Shown piece by piece: positions 35,860 through 46,320 of a stretch of 64,000 bases of DNA. Made by a program: the position numbers and the translations under genes. Numbering within the stretch: position 1 is the first letter of the stretch; the number at the start of each line of letters is the position of its first letter. A model generated the notes under the pieces. It did not search any database. It had not been told where the DNA came from and was given only the letters and a program-made list of their open reading frames with translations. Source of the DNA: Charina bottae (Eukaryota; Chordata; Lepidosauria; Squamata; Charinaidae); contig JALMGJ010000014.1 in the NCBI GenBank assembly GCA_023362775.1, forward strand, positions 1,674,001 to 1,738,000, in the 5' to 3' direction.

Positions 35860-36192
35860 GTATTGGTGGCTCAGCGGTTAAGATGCCAGGCTTGTCGATC
35901 GCAAGTTCGGAGGTTCGAATCCCTAGTCCTGCGTGACGGAGTGAGCTCCCACACTCGCCCCAGCTCTTGCCAACCGAGCAATTTGAAAGCATGCAAATGC
36001 AAGTAGATGAATAGGTACCACTTTGGTGGGAAGGTAACAGCGTTCCGCGCGCGTCATGCGGCCACATGACCGTGGAAGCGTCTTCGGACAACGCTGGCTC
36101 TTCGGCTAACAAACGGAGATGAGCACCGGCCCCTAGAGTCGGACACGACTGCACAGATGTGCGGGGGGGAACCTTCACCTTTACCTTTACTG
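35860..36192 (+). mobile_element. Sauria SINE, near full length
   Basis: The tRNA-like head has an A-box-like 'tggctcagcggtt' and a B-box-like 'ggttcgaatccc'. A unique body follows ('gacggagtgagctccc', 'aagtagatgaataggtacca', 'catgcggccacatgaccgtg', 'ctggctcttcggctaac'). The end 'ctagagtcggacacgactg' resembles the BovB 3' end. No clear TSD was found. An RNA polymerase III promoter is expected inside the head. Confidence 0.88.
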
Positions 36193-38236
36193 TTTTACAA
36201 AGAGAAAAATACCCCAGCAAGAACAGTCTGGGCCAGAATGTCCAGCATTGCTGGTTTTTGTATTGATTTCACCCCAAAAGGCAGCCATGCCTGCAAGTAA
36301 TTTCACTCTATTCTATCCCTTCTACAATCTGCTGCATCAGTTACTGTATCTAGGCTGACATAAAACAGGAGAGCTTTACATCTAATGGTGTGTGAAAAGT
36401 CCTTTTCACTCTGCATTCATTTTTTTTTTAATTTTTAATTTTAAATCAGATTGGGAGAGTTTCTCAAAGAACGGTACAGAAAGAACAGAGGGAGGGGGCT
36501 GTCTTGCCTGCCTTTTGCAACAAAACCAAACCCATCAGTTCATAAATACTCATAAATATCTCCTGCAACAGCAACTGAGTTGGCTTCCGGGCCACTATTA
36601 TACAGGCTCCCCCAAGCAGGCACTGTCCAAAAGAGCTGAACATCAACCACCCTATTATCTTCAACCCATTGGCTCTGCTGGCTGGGGATTACAGGAGTTG
36701 AAATCAAATAGCTCTGCAGAGCCCCGTGTTGAGGAAGCGAGCACCGTGGAGGTAAAACAGGGGCAGAAGAAAAAGGGAGCAGAGATTTATTGAGAAGTGC
36801 AGAAGACCTGACCTTCTCTTTGACTGCCTCCTCCGTGTTGACAGTCACTAATTGGCCATAACAAGAGGAGGGCAAAGCTGATGGTGGAAGTGATTCTGAT
36901 TATTCAAGGTCTCTGCTCCGGGTTGCACTCTGGCCGTTCCAAACTGGACTGGGAGGATTTGGAATCTCCTGCCATCTGCCTTTCTCCACTTTGCCCATCC
37001 AACCTGCTCATGGCAGGAGACCTCCGTTCCTTTCCAAGAGATAGAAGCAAGAAGAAAAAAAAGTCGATTCTACATTTATTAATAATAACTGCCAACCGGT
37101 GTGCCCTTTGCAGGGCTACCACGAATTTCCAGTAGTCTCATTTACCAGCTAACAAAGTTTGAACTTAAATTAAGGGTAATGAGCTAATTAAATTTAACTG
37201 GCACCAATGTCTCCTTTTACCCTCATTTTCTTCCCTTATGATCTTTATCTCATGTAAAGACTCAATTATCTCTTTTCTATTATTATTTCAAATGGGATGT
37301 CAAAAGTTGCAGGCGTGTTCTTAACGGATTGGCGGATTTCAGTCAAAAAGGTCTTGTTATGTCAGGTTGTTGGGTTCTGAAAAGCTCTGTTGCCATGTTT
37401 TCTCCTCTTGACACAAACTCTATGCTCCCAACGGGTACAAGGGAACCCAAAATCCTTTGCAGAGTTCTTTTCCTTCCTACAAGGATAGTCTTAGAAGGAA
37501 AACCTTGCTGCACTTTGTTCACTTGGTAAAGACACAAGAACCCTGCTAAGCAGGCAAGAAAGAGGAAGAACATTTGGCAAGTTGGCCTACTAGGAAATTT
37601 CACCACCAACAAAAATGCCAAACATTAAAGCTAATTAATACTTAATCATAATTAATACAGCAATACTATGAAACTAGTCTCTCCTTATTGAGAACTACCT
37701 AATAATGAGGAAGTGGTGTAACACTTGGAGTTTACATAGTGAGGAGTGGTATATGATTGCTTGCAGGGGCAGGTCACCGATTTCTAGCCCAAGAGAATTC
37801 TGGGTTATGGAGTCATCTTTAGATTGACTTGGCCATAGTTGAGCAGTAGGCAGCATTGGACCCTACCCTTATGGAATTCTTCAACTAAAGCTTATTTTAG
37901 CTAAAGTCGTACCAAAGCAGTGGTCGGAGAAGTATCTTCTTCAGCCATTCTCATCTTCCCTGAACACCTAGCGAGCTCCGTGCAACACTTCTGGTGTCTA
38001 AAGTCCCTACAATTCATAAGGCCGAAAACCCTCAAGGGAAAGGCAGGCATTCTTGAGAAGGGGAAAAAATGTAGAGTTTCTGCAAAATTGTGTCTCTGCT
38101 AAGAAATCTTGCTGCAACCAGATTACATTTTCAAAGTGCCATATGACAGGCTTTATTTTAGAGAAGCTGGGAGGTTTCTGAAATGTGGATTTTGCAGGAT
38201 TACTCTCCTTTCACTGATAATAAAAACCATCCATCT
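36193..38236. other. Unassigned sequence
   Basis: No exon found. 37130-37300 is non-repetitive and contains several TAAT-core words (gctaattaaatttaa). This is compatible with, but does not prove, a regulatory element. Confidence 0.3.
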
Positions 38237-38268
<32 letters not shown>

Positions 38269-38416
38269 CAACAACAATAATAATATAAAAGTAAGACCTC
38301 CCAAGATAGATTAAGATGACACTATCAGCGTCATGAAGGGCAAATTCCCAGCAGAGAGAGAAAGAGAGAAAGAGAGAGAGAGAGAAAGAGAGAAAGAGAG
38401 AGAGAGAGAAAGAAAG
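38237..38416. repeat. (TGA)n and (GA)n microsatellites
   Basis: A TGA array at 38237-38270 is followed by a GA/GAAA array at about 38354-38416. The GA array abuts a dispersed repeat (catgggcattgcaatccaag) also found at 40041. Confidence 0.93.
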
Positions 38417-39998
38417 ACTACAATCTCCATCATTCCTGCTGGCAATCATGGGCATTGCAATCCAAGTCCTCCAGAAGGTGTTGAAGAGAAACTGCAATCA
38501 GCTACACTGCCTTATATTTTATAATTCAATTTATTGTGCAAATCCAGAAAAGTGGGGTTATTGAGTAACCTGGTTGAGCATGTTACATGAACAAAGCTTC
38601 CTCTTTTTCCTTTTGGCATAGAAGAAAGGTGCTCTGAATCTTGTCTGAGTCGTGCCATCCAGCAACGGCTGATGTTTGGGACAGGCAGTAAGCAATATCC
38701 CTGAACACAAGGCAGAATTCACTTATGGAATTCCCTGCCACTAGGTGGGAAGGCCCCTGGCTTAGGGGCTGGATATGCTCATAGAAGACAAACCTTACCT
38801 AGGTATTGTTTGAGTGAACATTATTTGTTTCCACATAATATACCAAAGCTGGGTATGCCAGTTAAATGGCAGCCTTCAGTGACTCTCTGAAGGTCACTGA
38901 AGGCTATCTCTCAGGTGAAATGTGGTTGCTCAAATGATTTTGGCTTCTTCTGCTCTATGTGTGCTCTTTCTGATGCATCTGACTGTCCACTGTTGGAATC
39001 AGGATGCAGTGCTGGATGAGGCTTTGATCTGCTTCAGAAGAGCTGTTCTTCTTGTGCTCCAACCAGCTGGACCCCAGTGTAAAACGTGTTGTGCGATCTT
39101 CTTCAACGTGGTGCCTTCCAAGTGTGTTGGGACCATAACTCCCAAAAGTCCTGCCCAGCACTCAGAGCACATCAGGAAGGCATCCGATTGGAGACGACCA
39201 CCCTCATCCCCATCCAAAGGTTCTTCAAGAGGGACTAAAAAGAAAGAAAAAGGCTAGGAAAGCAACTTACGGTCTATTCTTGCTTGTACAGTATGTCTAT
39301 GAAGATTTTGATCCTCAACCTGAATGCAGGATGTGGGTGGGTTGCAAAATAAAGAGGTTATTTTAGCTGCTGGCAGCAACTTCTGTTGTTTACTGTTGCC
39401 CCCATGGCACTCTGCACAACAATCTGCAAAGCTTTTAGTATGGCAGGGAAGCAGAGGGAATTACAGAGAAGCAAGGAGGCCCATCCAGCTTCACTCACTT
39501 CCACCCACAATCTGTGATTTCAAGTATGGATGCAGGGGAAACTCAACTCTCCTTCCCCAACAACCAATATCCTAGAAACACCCAAAATAATTTCGCACAG
39601 CACATTAGCCTAGAGTAAAACAGGGTGGGGTAGAGGGTGGTGGATCGTGCTGCGGGAGCGCCATCTGAAGTTGTGGTGTGCAAATTCTGCAGTTGTGGTT
39701 TATTATTCCAAGTTTGAGTGTTAGCAGCTGGTGTGGAGCCCATTCTGCAGTGGAACGGGCTCCGATAGGGTCCTTCCAAATGACCAGGCATGAAGATTCA
39801 CCAAATGTGATCCAGGATTCCTAGCTGCATCAAGGAGAAGGAAAGACCATGAAACTACCAGAGATGTGATGTCCATTTGGGGCAACCAAGAGTTTTGGGA
39901 AGAGAGAGAGAAAGAGATGGAGGGAGGGACAGCCAAATTATGGAGAATATGCAATGGTTCTAAACTAGCGTCCTCCCCACACCCCAGCACTGTCTATG

Positions 39999-40029
<31 letters not shown>

Positions 40030-40876
40030 CCCCCTCCCATGTCATGGGCATTGCAATCCAAGTCCACCAGAAGGTGTTGCATTGAAGAGAAACTGTAATC
40101 AGCTACACTGCCCTATATTTCCTACCTGTCTCTTAAAAGCAATTATGTGAAGGGTCTGAAAAACCATGGCCTGTTGAAGATTTTTTAGTCAATCAGTTAA
40201 AAAGGATTAATCAGTCAATTAATTAATTTCACAAACTTGCACATGGCTAGTAATGATCTTGAGGAAAGAAGGAAGCCCTTCTATTTAGCTTGTTTTTAGA
40301 TCTGTTTTGGAAATGGTGTCCCCATTTCTCTTCCAGACCAGAATGTGTCTTTGAAAATAATGGCCTATTAACCATCATACCTTCTATGTATATGTATATG
40401 CATATGCATATGCAAATGCATATATATCTGCCTGATTAATCTGCCTGATTAATCAGGAGCAGCTTTACAATCACTCAAAGGTTTTTAATGATTAACCAAG
40501 AAAATCAGCCAACCTCTGCAGCCCTATTTACAATAAGCAGAATAACTTCCTGGGTTCCCTTTTCCCTTCTTCAGACATTCTTCCACTCTGCTGCTGCGGA
40601 TTCACTGATTGCCCTCTTGCTCTACCCCCCTGACTGAAATGGCATAAATTCAAGATTTGGCCAAGCACCCCACTTTTAAAATGTTTCATCTGTACAAACT
40701 CACTGCTCAGGAGAACTTCAAAGCCCCTCTAAGCTCTTGAGATGCGTTTATTCCGGGGTCGACAGCCTGATGTTCACTGGCCACCATTCCAAGGAGAGCC
40801 GAACCATCCATGTCTCCAAGCCATGTCAAAACAGGGAAACAGCTCCCTTCTGATTCCTTCCAGGATAGGAGCCGTA
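38417..40876. other. Non-coding stretch with a duplicated dispersed repeat
   Basis: 38448-38520 and 40044-40125 share 'catgggcattgcaatccaag', 'ccagaaggtgtt', 'gaagagaaactg' and 'atcagctacactgcc', so they are two copies of one unclassified dispersed repeat. Each is preceded by a GA or CT array (the CT array is at about 39999-40031). No gene was recognised. Confidence 0.5.
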
Positions 40877-40878
40877 TA

Positions 40879-41521
40879 CAGGTAGTACTCGCTTAATGAC
40901 CACAACTGGCACCAGAATTTCGGTTGCTAAGTAAAAAAAAGGTAAAGGTTCCCCCCGCACATTTGTGCAGTCGTGTCCGACTCTAGGGGCCGGTGCTCAT
41001 CTCCGGTTGTTAGCCAAAGAGCCAGCGTTGTCGGAAGACGCTTCCACGGTCATGTGGCCGCATGACGCGCGCAGAACGCGGTTACCTACCCACCGAAGTG
41101 GTGCCTATTCATCTACTTACATTTGCATGCTTTCGAATTGCTAGGTTGGCATGCTAGGTTGCTAAGCAAAGCGGTCATTAAATGAATCTGACCCAATTTT
41201 ACGGCCTTTTTTTCAGCAGTCGTTAAGTGAATCATCACCGGCATTAAGCGGACCATGTGGTCGTTAAGCAAATCATGCGGTTCCCCATTGATTTTGCTTG
41301 CCAGAAGCCAACCAGGAAGGTCGAAAATGACGATCACGTGACCACGGGACACTGCAATGGTCATAAATGCAAACCAGTTGCCAAGCGCCCAAATCATGAT
41401 TGCATGACCGCGGGGATGCTGCGATGGTCATAAGTGTGGAAACTGGTTAAGTTGTTTTTCTCAACACCGTTGTAAGTCCAAACCACCACTAAATGAATGG
41501 TTGTTAAGAGAGGACTACCTG
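40879..41521. mobile_element. Mariner-type MITE split by a SINE
   Basis: It begins caggtagtactcgcttaatg and ends agagaggactacctg, inverted ends flanked by TA on both sides (40877-40878, 41522-41523). Without the inserted SINE it is about 420 bp. No transposase is encoded. The interior repeats 'gtcgttaag' and 'gcaatggtcataa' type words. The TA TSD points to the Tc1/mariner superfamily. Confidence 0.82.
40932..41156 (-). mobile_element. Sauria SINE, 5'-truncated, nested in the mariner
   Basis: It is flanked by ggttgctaag at 40922-40931 and 41157-41166. The minus strand contains the Sauria body and 3' end (ctagagtcggacacgactg) followed by a ctttacc-type tail. The tRNA head is missing. The flanking mariner sequence resumes exactly, so the SINE is younger. 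Confidence 0.9.
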
Positions 41522-41556
41522 TAATGTTGGGGATATAATAACCAGTAAGCAACACA

Positions 41557-41881
41557 GGGCACGGTGGCTCAGTGGTTAAGACACCAGGCTTGTCGATCGG
41601 AAGATCGCAAGTTCGGAGGTTCGAATCCCTAGCCCCGCGTGACGGAGTGAGCTCCCGCACTAGCCCCAGCTCTTGCCAACCTAGCAATTTGAAAGCATGC
41701 AAATGCAAGTAGATTAATAGGTACCACTTCGGTGGGTAGTAACAGCGTTCCCCGCGCGTCATGCGACCACATGACCGTGGAAGCGTCTTCGGACAACGCT
41801 GGCTCTTCGGCTAACAAACGGAGATGAGCACCGGCCCCTAGAGTCGGACACGACTGTGTGGGGGAACCTTTACCTTTACCT
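41557..41881 (+). mobile_element. Sauria SINE, full length, with 11-bp TSD
   Basis: Flanked by perfect taagcaacaca at 41546-41556 and 41882-41892. The head ('acggtggctcagtggtt', 'ggttcgaatcccta'), body and BovB-like end 'ctagagtcggacacgactg' are all present, then a cctttacctttacc tail. This is the best preserved SINE of the window. Confidence 0.93.
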
Positions 41882-41892
41882 TAAGCAACACA

Positions 41893-42759
41893 TTATGCTC
41901 TTTCTCCTGATCTCTTCTGATCAGAGAGAAAGGTGGAGAAACTAGATCAGGGATCCCACTCCCTATGTTCCACTGCTTTCAGGCTCCACAATATGTTTTT
42001 ATCCCCCCACTTGAATGACTTGGTTTCCTAGCCTTAGGAATAAATACTCAGTAGTATTTATAATTACCCTTTTTTCAAAACGTGTGCATCCTTTTTTTGC
42101 AAATTCCCTGTCACCTTTCCGGTGGTATTCTCTAGATGGGATGTCAGACCTCTCAGCCATCATGGCCAAGAAGACACAACCCCCACTCCTAATCTATGAT
42201 TTTATCTAATTCGCTGATGAATGCTTACAGGTTCGTATTAATCTGCTCTCAGACTGTATCTCATTCTGGTCCCTGCTCTGCAACCCCCCCTACAATGTTC
42301 CTGTGCTTTTAACAATGGTCTGATAAGATGAAATAGCCCAGGCATAATTTTCTCTGCCTAGATGCAGCAGGATAAGATTGGCTTTGCAACAGTATAAGCA
42401 AGAAATTGTCCAGAGCGCTCTTGGGATTGGCAAAACTCTTAGTATTTGCAGCATCTCAAAATGGTTAATTGTGATTTGGATTAGCAGGATGTATGAATCC
42501 ATCTGTCATCTGGTTCACACACCATGCAAAGCCCCACAAGCACAATGGCTGGGTCCTCACAATATGTTGTCCTAAGCCCGACAAATCCCATTATGATTTC
42601 ATGCAGGGATGGGTAACCTGCACCTTAAAGTCATAAAGTGGAAAGCTGATACAAACTGTAGGGTGAGCCTTAAAATACTGTATGCGTATTTGAGGTTCAT
42701 TGTTTTTAAAGGAAAGTCTCCCAACTTTCCCCCAAATCTCAGCTATGATCATATGAGAG
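41893..42759. other. Unassigned sequence
   Basis: No gene or known repeat recognised. Confidence 0.35.
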
Positions 42760-43195
42760 CCAGTTTGGTCTAGTGGTTAAGGAGCTGGCCTAGACACCAG
42801 GAGACTGAGAGTTCTAGTCCCTCCTTAGGCATGAAAGCCGGCTGGGTGACCCTGGTCCAGTCCCTGTCTCTCAGCCCTAGGAAGGAGCCAATGGCAAACC
42901 AGGAGACTGAGAGTTCTAGTCCCTCCTTAGGCATGAAAGCCGGCTGGGTGACCCTGGGCCAGTCCCTGTCTCTCAGCCCTAGGAAGGAGCCAATGGCAAA
43001 CCAGGAGACTGAGAGTTCTAGTCCCTCCTTAGGCATGAAAGCCGGCTGGGTGACCCTGGGCCAGTCACTCTCTCTCAGCCCAATCCACCTCACAGGGTTG
43101 TTGTTGTGGGGAAAATAGGAGGCAGGAGTGTTAGGTATATTTGCCACCTTGAGTTGGCCAAAATATATAAAATGCAGCATAAAAATCTAAAAATA
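42760..43195 (+). mobile_element. tRNA-derived SINE with an internal 102-bp triplication
   Basis: The head is 'gagccagtttggtctagtggttaagg'. The section from 'gagactgagagttctagtcc' to 'ggcaaaccag' is present three times, at starts 42801, 42903 and 43005, a period of exactly 102 bp with only a few differences. The third unit runs into a different 3' part (cccaatccacctcacagggt ... ccttgagttgg) and an AT-rich AAT tail. Because 102 is divisible by three, the array makes spurious repetitive open frames on both strands. Confidence 0.88.
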
Positions 43196-44157
43196 ATAAT
43201 AATGATAATAATAATAAGTCTGATATGGCTCCATCAACTTGTGGACTTCACCCCCAAAATGTTAGGTGTTGATTTTGGCCCCAAAGGATTGCCCACTCAT
43301 ACTTTAATGGGATGTTTGAACCCTATAATTATAAGTAAATCAGACCATTATTGTCCCATCATGGAATAACAGCTCTGTTGCAACTCTAATGCTGCTGGAG
43401 GGGACGGGGAAATTCACTGGTCTACTCTTTCTTGCAATCACTCTGACCTCAAGTTCAACTTTTCGGCTTAAGAAGCCATCATCTTCATTTGGAGGAACCA
43501 GAGCCCCTTCAGAGGGTGAGCCTCGTTGCTCCATCTCTGCTTCATTTGCACCTTTTGAAAGTGTCAATCTATACCACCTTTTCTTGTGGGGAGAAGAAAC
43601 TCAATCTCTAAAATAGATATGAAGTCTGGTGGCATCTTTAAGACTAACCAACTTTTTATTTTATTTATTTATTATTTCAATTTATTCCCCGCCCATCTCC
43701 CCTGCAAGGGACTCTTTATCAGGGCATAAGCATTAGCTCACAAACATTGGTTAGTCTTGAAGATGCTACTAGACTTCATATCTATGTTGTTGCTATAGAG
43801 TCGCCCAGTTCTTCCCTGCTAACTCTGCTCTCCAAAGAAACTCTCCTGCCCTCTTTGTTTCTCTTCTTCTCCGTTGTACAAAGGAAGGCAAGTTACTACA
43901 TGCATAAAGAAGAAAGTAAATCTGGGATCCGCTCTTGCTTGCTTTGTACAGACAATTCAAAGGAGGGGAACTGTCAAATCACTAGGACCATGCACATCCC
44001 TGGCAGGAAAAAGAAGGGAAGGACAGAGGAGACATTTCAGATGCAAGAGGAACAACACCAAAAGTTGCACTGTGAGGAAGGGAGGAGAACAAAATGCTCT
44101 GTTACTATGTACCTTGAGGACAGCGTCTGAGGGGGGAAAGGCTTACGGTGCCATGCG
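43196..44157. other. Downstream region of the receptor gene, including an inverted repeat
   Basis: This is the presumed 3' UTR and downstream flank of the minus-strand gene ending at 44158. An inverted repeat (agtctggtggcatctttaag at about 43624 against cttgaagatgctactagact at about 43756) surrounds an L2/CR1-type tail at 43653-43718. The tail supplies AATAAA-like words on the minus strand, but no poly(A) site can be assigned. Confidence 0.45.
43653..43718 (-). mobile_element. LINE/SINE 3' tail (L2/CR1-type)
   Basis: Minus strand: '...gagtcccttgcaggggagatgggcggggaataaattg' then an AATAAATAAAT tail. It is nearly identical to the tail at 48047. Confidence 0.55.
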
Positions 44158-44301
44158 CTAGCATACGTTAGCCTGGATGGTTGCGTACTCGACCAGATCT
44201 CCACCAGCAGGAATTGAAGTGCTGTGACTAGCTGATGTCGTCAGGACAGAGGTGTCCAGCTCTGCATATTGGACATTGGAATCCTTGGTGTTGTCTGCGG
44301 T
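44158..44301 (-). CDS. Receptor gene, last coding exon: ITIM-bearing tail end
   Basis: The exon follows a good acceptor (tttcatcttcag, ending at 44302) and stays in frame with the previous exon (phase 0). It codes 47 residues and a TAG stop. It contains two tyrosine motifs of ITIM form, VQYAEL and VEYATI, and ends in IQANVC. Such motifs recruit SH2 phosphatases when phosphorylated in known inhibitory receptors. The C-terminus does not have the E/A-x-Y-V afadin-binding end of classical nectin alpha forms. This is the end of the gene; sequence to the left is 3' UTR or intergenic. Confidence 0.85.
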   Translation of the reverse strand, partial: TADNTKDSNVQYAELDTSVLTTSASHSTSIPAGGDLVEYATIQANVC

Positions 44302-44515
44302 CTGAAGATGAAAGAGCAGTGATGTTATTGACAGGAAGGAGGGCAGAAGGAAAGAATTTGGGGAGAAGTGTTGTGGGAAGAGACGTGGAGGTGGAAATAT
44401 ATGGGGAAGACATAGCCCCACGACACACACACCAGGGGATCACGCCAAGAGGAGGAGGAAAGGGAGGAAGGAGAGTAAGACAGTCAAGCGGGGGAACCAA
44501 AGTGCAAAAGGAAAT

Positions 44516-44670
44516 ATTTTTATTTTTATTTTATTATTTAAATTCATCCCCGCCCATCTCCCCGAATAGGGGACTCTGGGTGGTTTACAGGATAACAATA
44601 ATTAAAATCTATACATGAAATTACACTCAAACAATAAATAGATAGAATAGGTAAAAATCCAAGAGATGGT
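44516..44670 (-). mobile_element. LINE/SINE 3' tail (L2/CR1-type), extended copy
   Basis: Minus strand: '...tgtaaaccacccagagtcccctattcggggagatgggcgggg' then an AAATAAT-type tail. More of the element body is kept than in the other copies. Confidence 0.6.
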
Positions 44671-46163
44671 AAAATCGACTACCAGGAGGACACTATGGGG
44701 TTATAGAGAATATAGAATGACAGTGAGGAAGAGATCACAAGTATAAGAGAAACATTGCTCTGAATCTCTGAATCTCGGAGAAGCATGATTAATGAGACGG
44801 CATCTTTCCAATTTGCAAATGGCTTTGCAATCTTTAGGGTGTTTGCTTTTGTCTGCTTCTCTGTCTATCTGGAAGCATTCATATGATATTCTGCAGCCAA
44901 ATGATTTCTCAGTTGGGTTGCTTATTCAGGTCATCAAAGAGGGAACCACTAAAGCTTCATCAAGTCCATACCTGTGACAAAATCAAGGGGGAAATCATAG
45001 AAAGATGGCATCAAAGAAGGAACTCTGGGGATTTCAGGCCCAATCTATCCAGAAAACACCCAGTAGGAAAGACTATAATGCTGCAAATACAGAGTTTTCT
45101 GAGATCAGGATGAATGAAGAAAGAGACTTTTAGCTGTTGTGCTTCACCAGACCAAACGTTTAGGATGCACCAGGAAAAGGAACTTTAGCCTGCACGCACA
45201 CACACACAAAGCTTCCTTTTCTCCAGATTTCCCATGAAAACAGGTCCCACTGACGTCAGTGCAGATCCCTGCTCTAAAAATGTACCTTCTCATTTTGATT
45301 AAACCTTCTGCCTGCCTCCCTTTTAACCCCTTGGTCCTTCAAAACCTTTCGGCTGGCAGAGATTATTTTGAAGGAGCTCCAATGCAGAACCCTCCCTTCA
45401 TTTCAAATGGCTCACAGCAACTGACCAGCTGCAGGGAGGCCATTCAAAGAAATTTTATGGCTTCAGAACAAGCACTTTGAAGCCCGTTGCTAGGTGGACT
45501 GATTTGGCAAATAATTGCCTGCCTCCAAGTCCCATATCCTAGGCTTGATTCCCTGTTACATGCCAAGGCTGAGTGCTTTTCTTCCATTGCTTGATGAGCA
45601 GTGAAATGGCATGAGACTCAGCTGAAACTGTGCCACCATATAAAGTTTTTGTCCTAATGCCTGACTGGCAGAAATGCAGTACGAAAACTTTTCCCCACCG
45701 AGCGATCTAGCACTGGTTCCAGATGATACCGCTGGGCCCTGTTTGACCAATGTGCTTCTCTAGATCAAGGGCAGGGTCGCAGTTCATCAAGTAAAGGTGT
45801 AAGCAACTGAGAAGAGCCTGTCAAGCTGCATGGAGCAACAAGTGAAGGAATCTGAAGCTGAAGTCATCTGATGTGATGGGGTACAAGCCAGCCTAGGTCA
45901 TATCAAGCCTCTACAGACTTGTCAAACTTGTCAAGAATTCCCGGAAGAACTAATTCTGAGAGATATAGGCCACAGCCACGTCTAGTGTACAGGTTCTCTT
46001 CAGCCCCTTCGGCATCTAGCCAGTTGCAATGCTGCAATTGGCAATGTGCAAGCCAAGAGGAAACCTTCATATCTAAGCATCAGCCCCAGAAAACTGCACC
46101 AAGAGAGACAAAGGGCCAAAAGAGAAAAAGAAACAAGGATACCCATGAGAACTGTCTGCCCTG

Positions 46164-46320
46164 CATGGGTGTCTGGTCCAAAAAGTCAAGAGAGGGGCCA
46201 CAACAAGGTGATGTTCATTCTGGCCATTCTTTGTGTGCGTCACATGCACAGGCAAGGTTTGAATCAGACTATTGTGGCTGTCATCTTGACTTTTTGGACC
46301 ACACCTGGCAGACCCCCCTG
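46164..46320. mobile_element. MITE of the GGTC-AAAAAGTCAAGATGG family
   Basis: Ends catgggtgtctggtccaaaa and ttttggaccacacctggcag...cctg are long inverted repeats. Inner text aagtcaagag / tcatcttgactt is shared with the copies at 58534, 60198 and 63656. It lies in the last intron of the receptor gene. No ORF. The flanking bases do not give a clear TSD. Confidence 0.75.

Noticed and set aside
35860..35935. tRNA-like A and B boxes suggesting a tRNA gene
   Set aside because: The sequence continues into a typical Sauria SINE body and LINE-like tail, with no cloverleaf acceptor stem. The same holds at 9610, 41557, 48565 and 62085.
38922..39257. 111-residue frame with a hydrophobic N-terminus resembling a signal peptide
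   Set aside because: No homology motif, cysteine pattern or splice context; the region contains non-coding repeat-like text ('gggaccataactcccaaaag').
42801..43106. Regular 102-bp direct repeats suggesting a CRISPR-like array or a repeat protein
   Set aside because: The units have no spacers, lie inside a SINE, and are in a vertebrate genome; the repetitive frame is a by-product of a period divisible by three.
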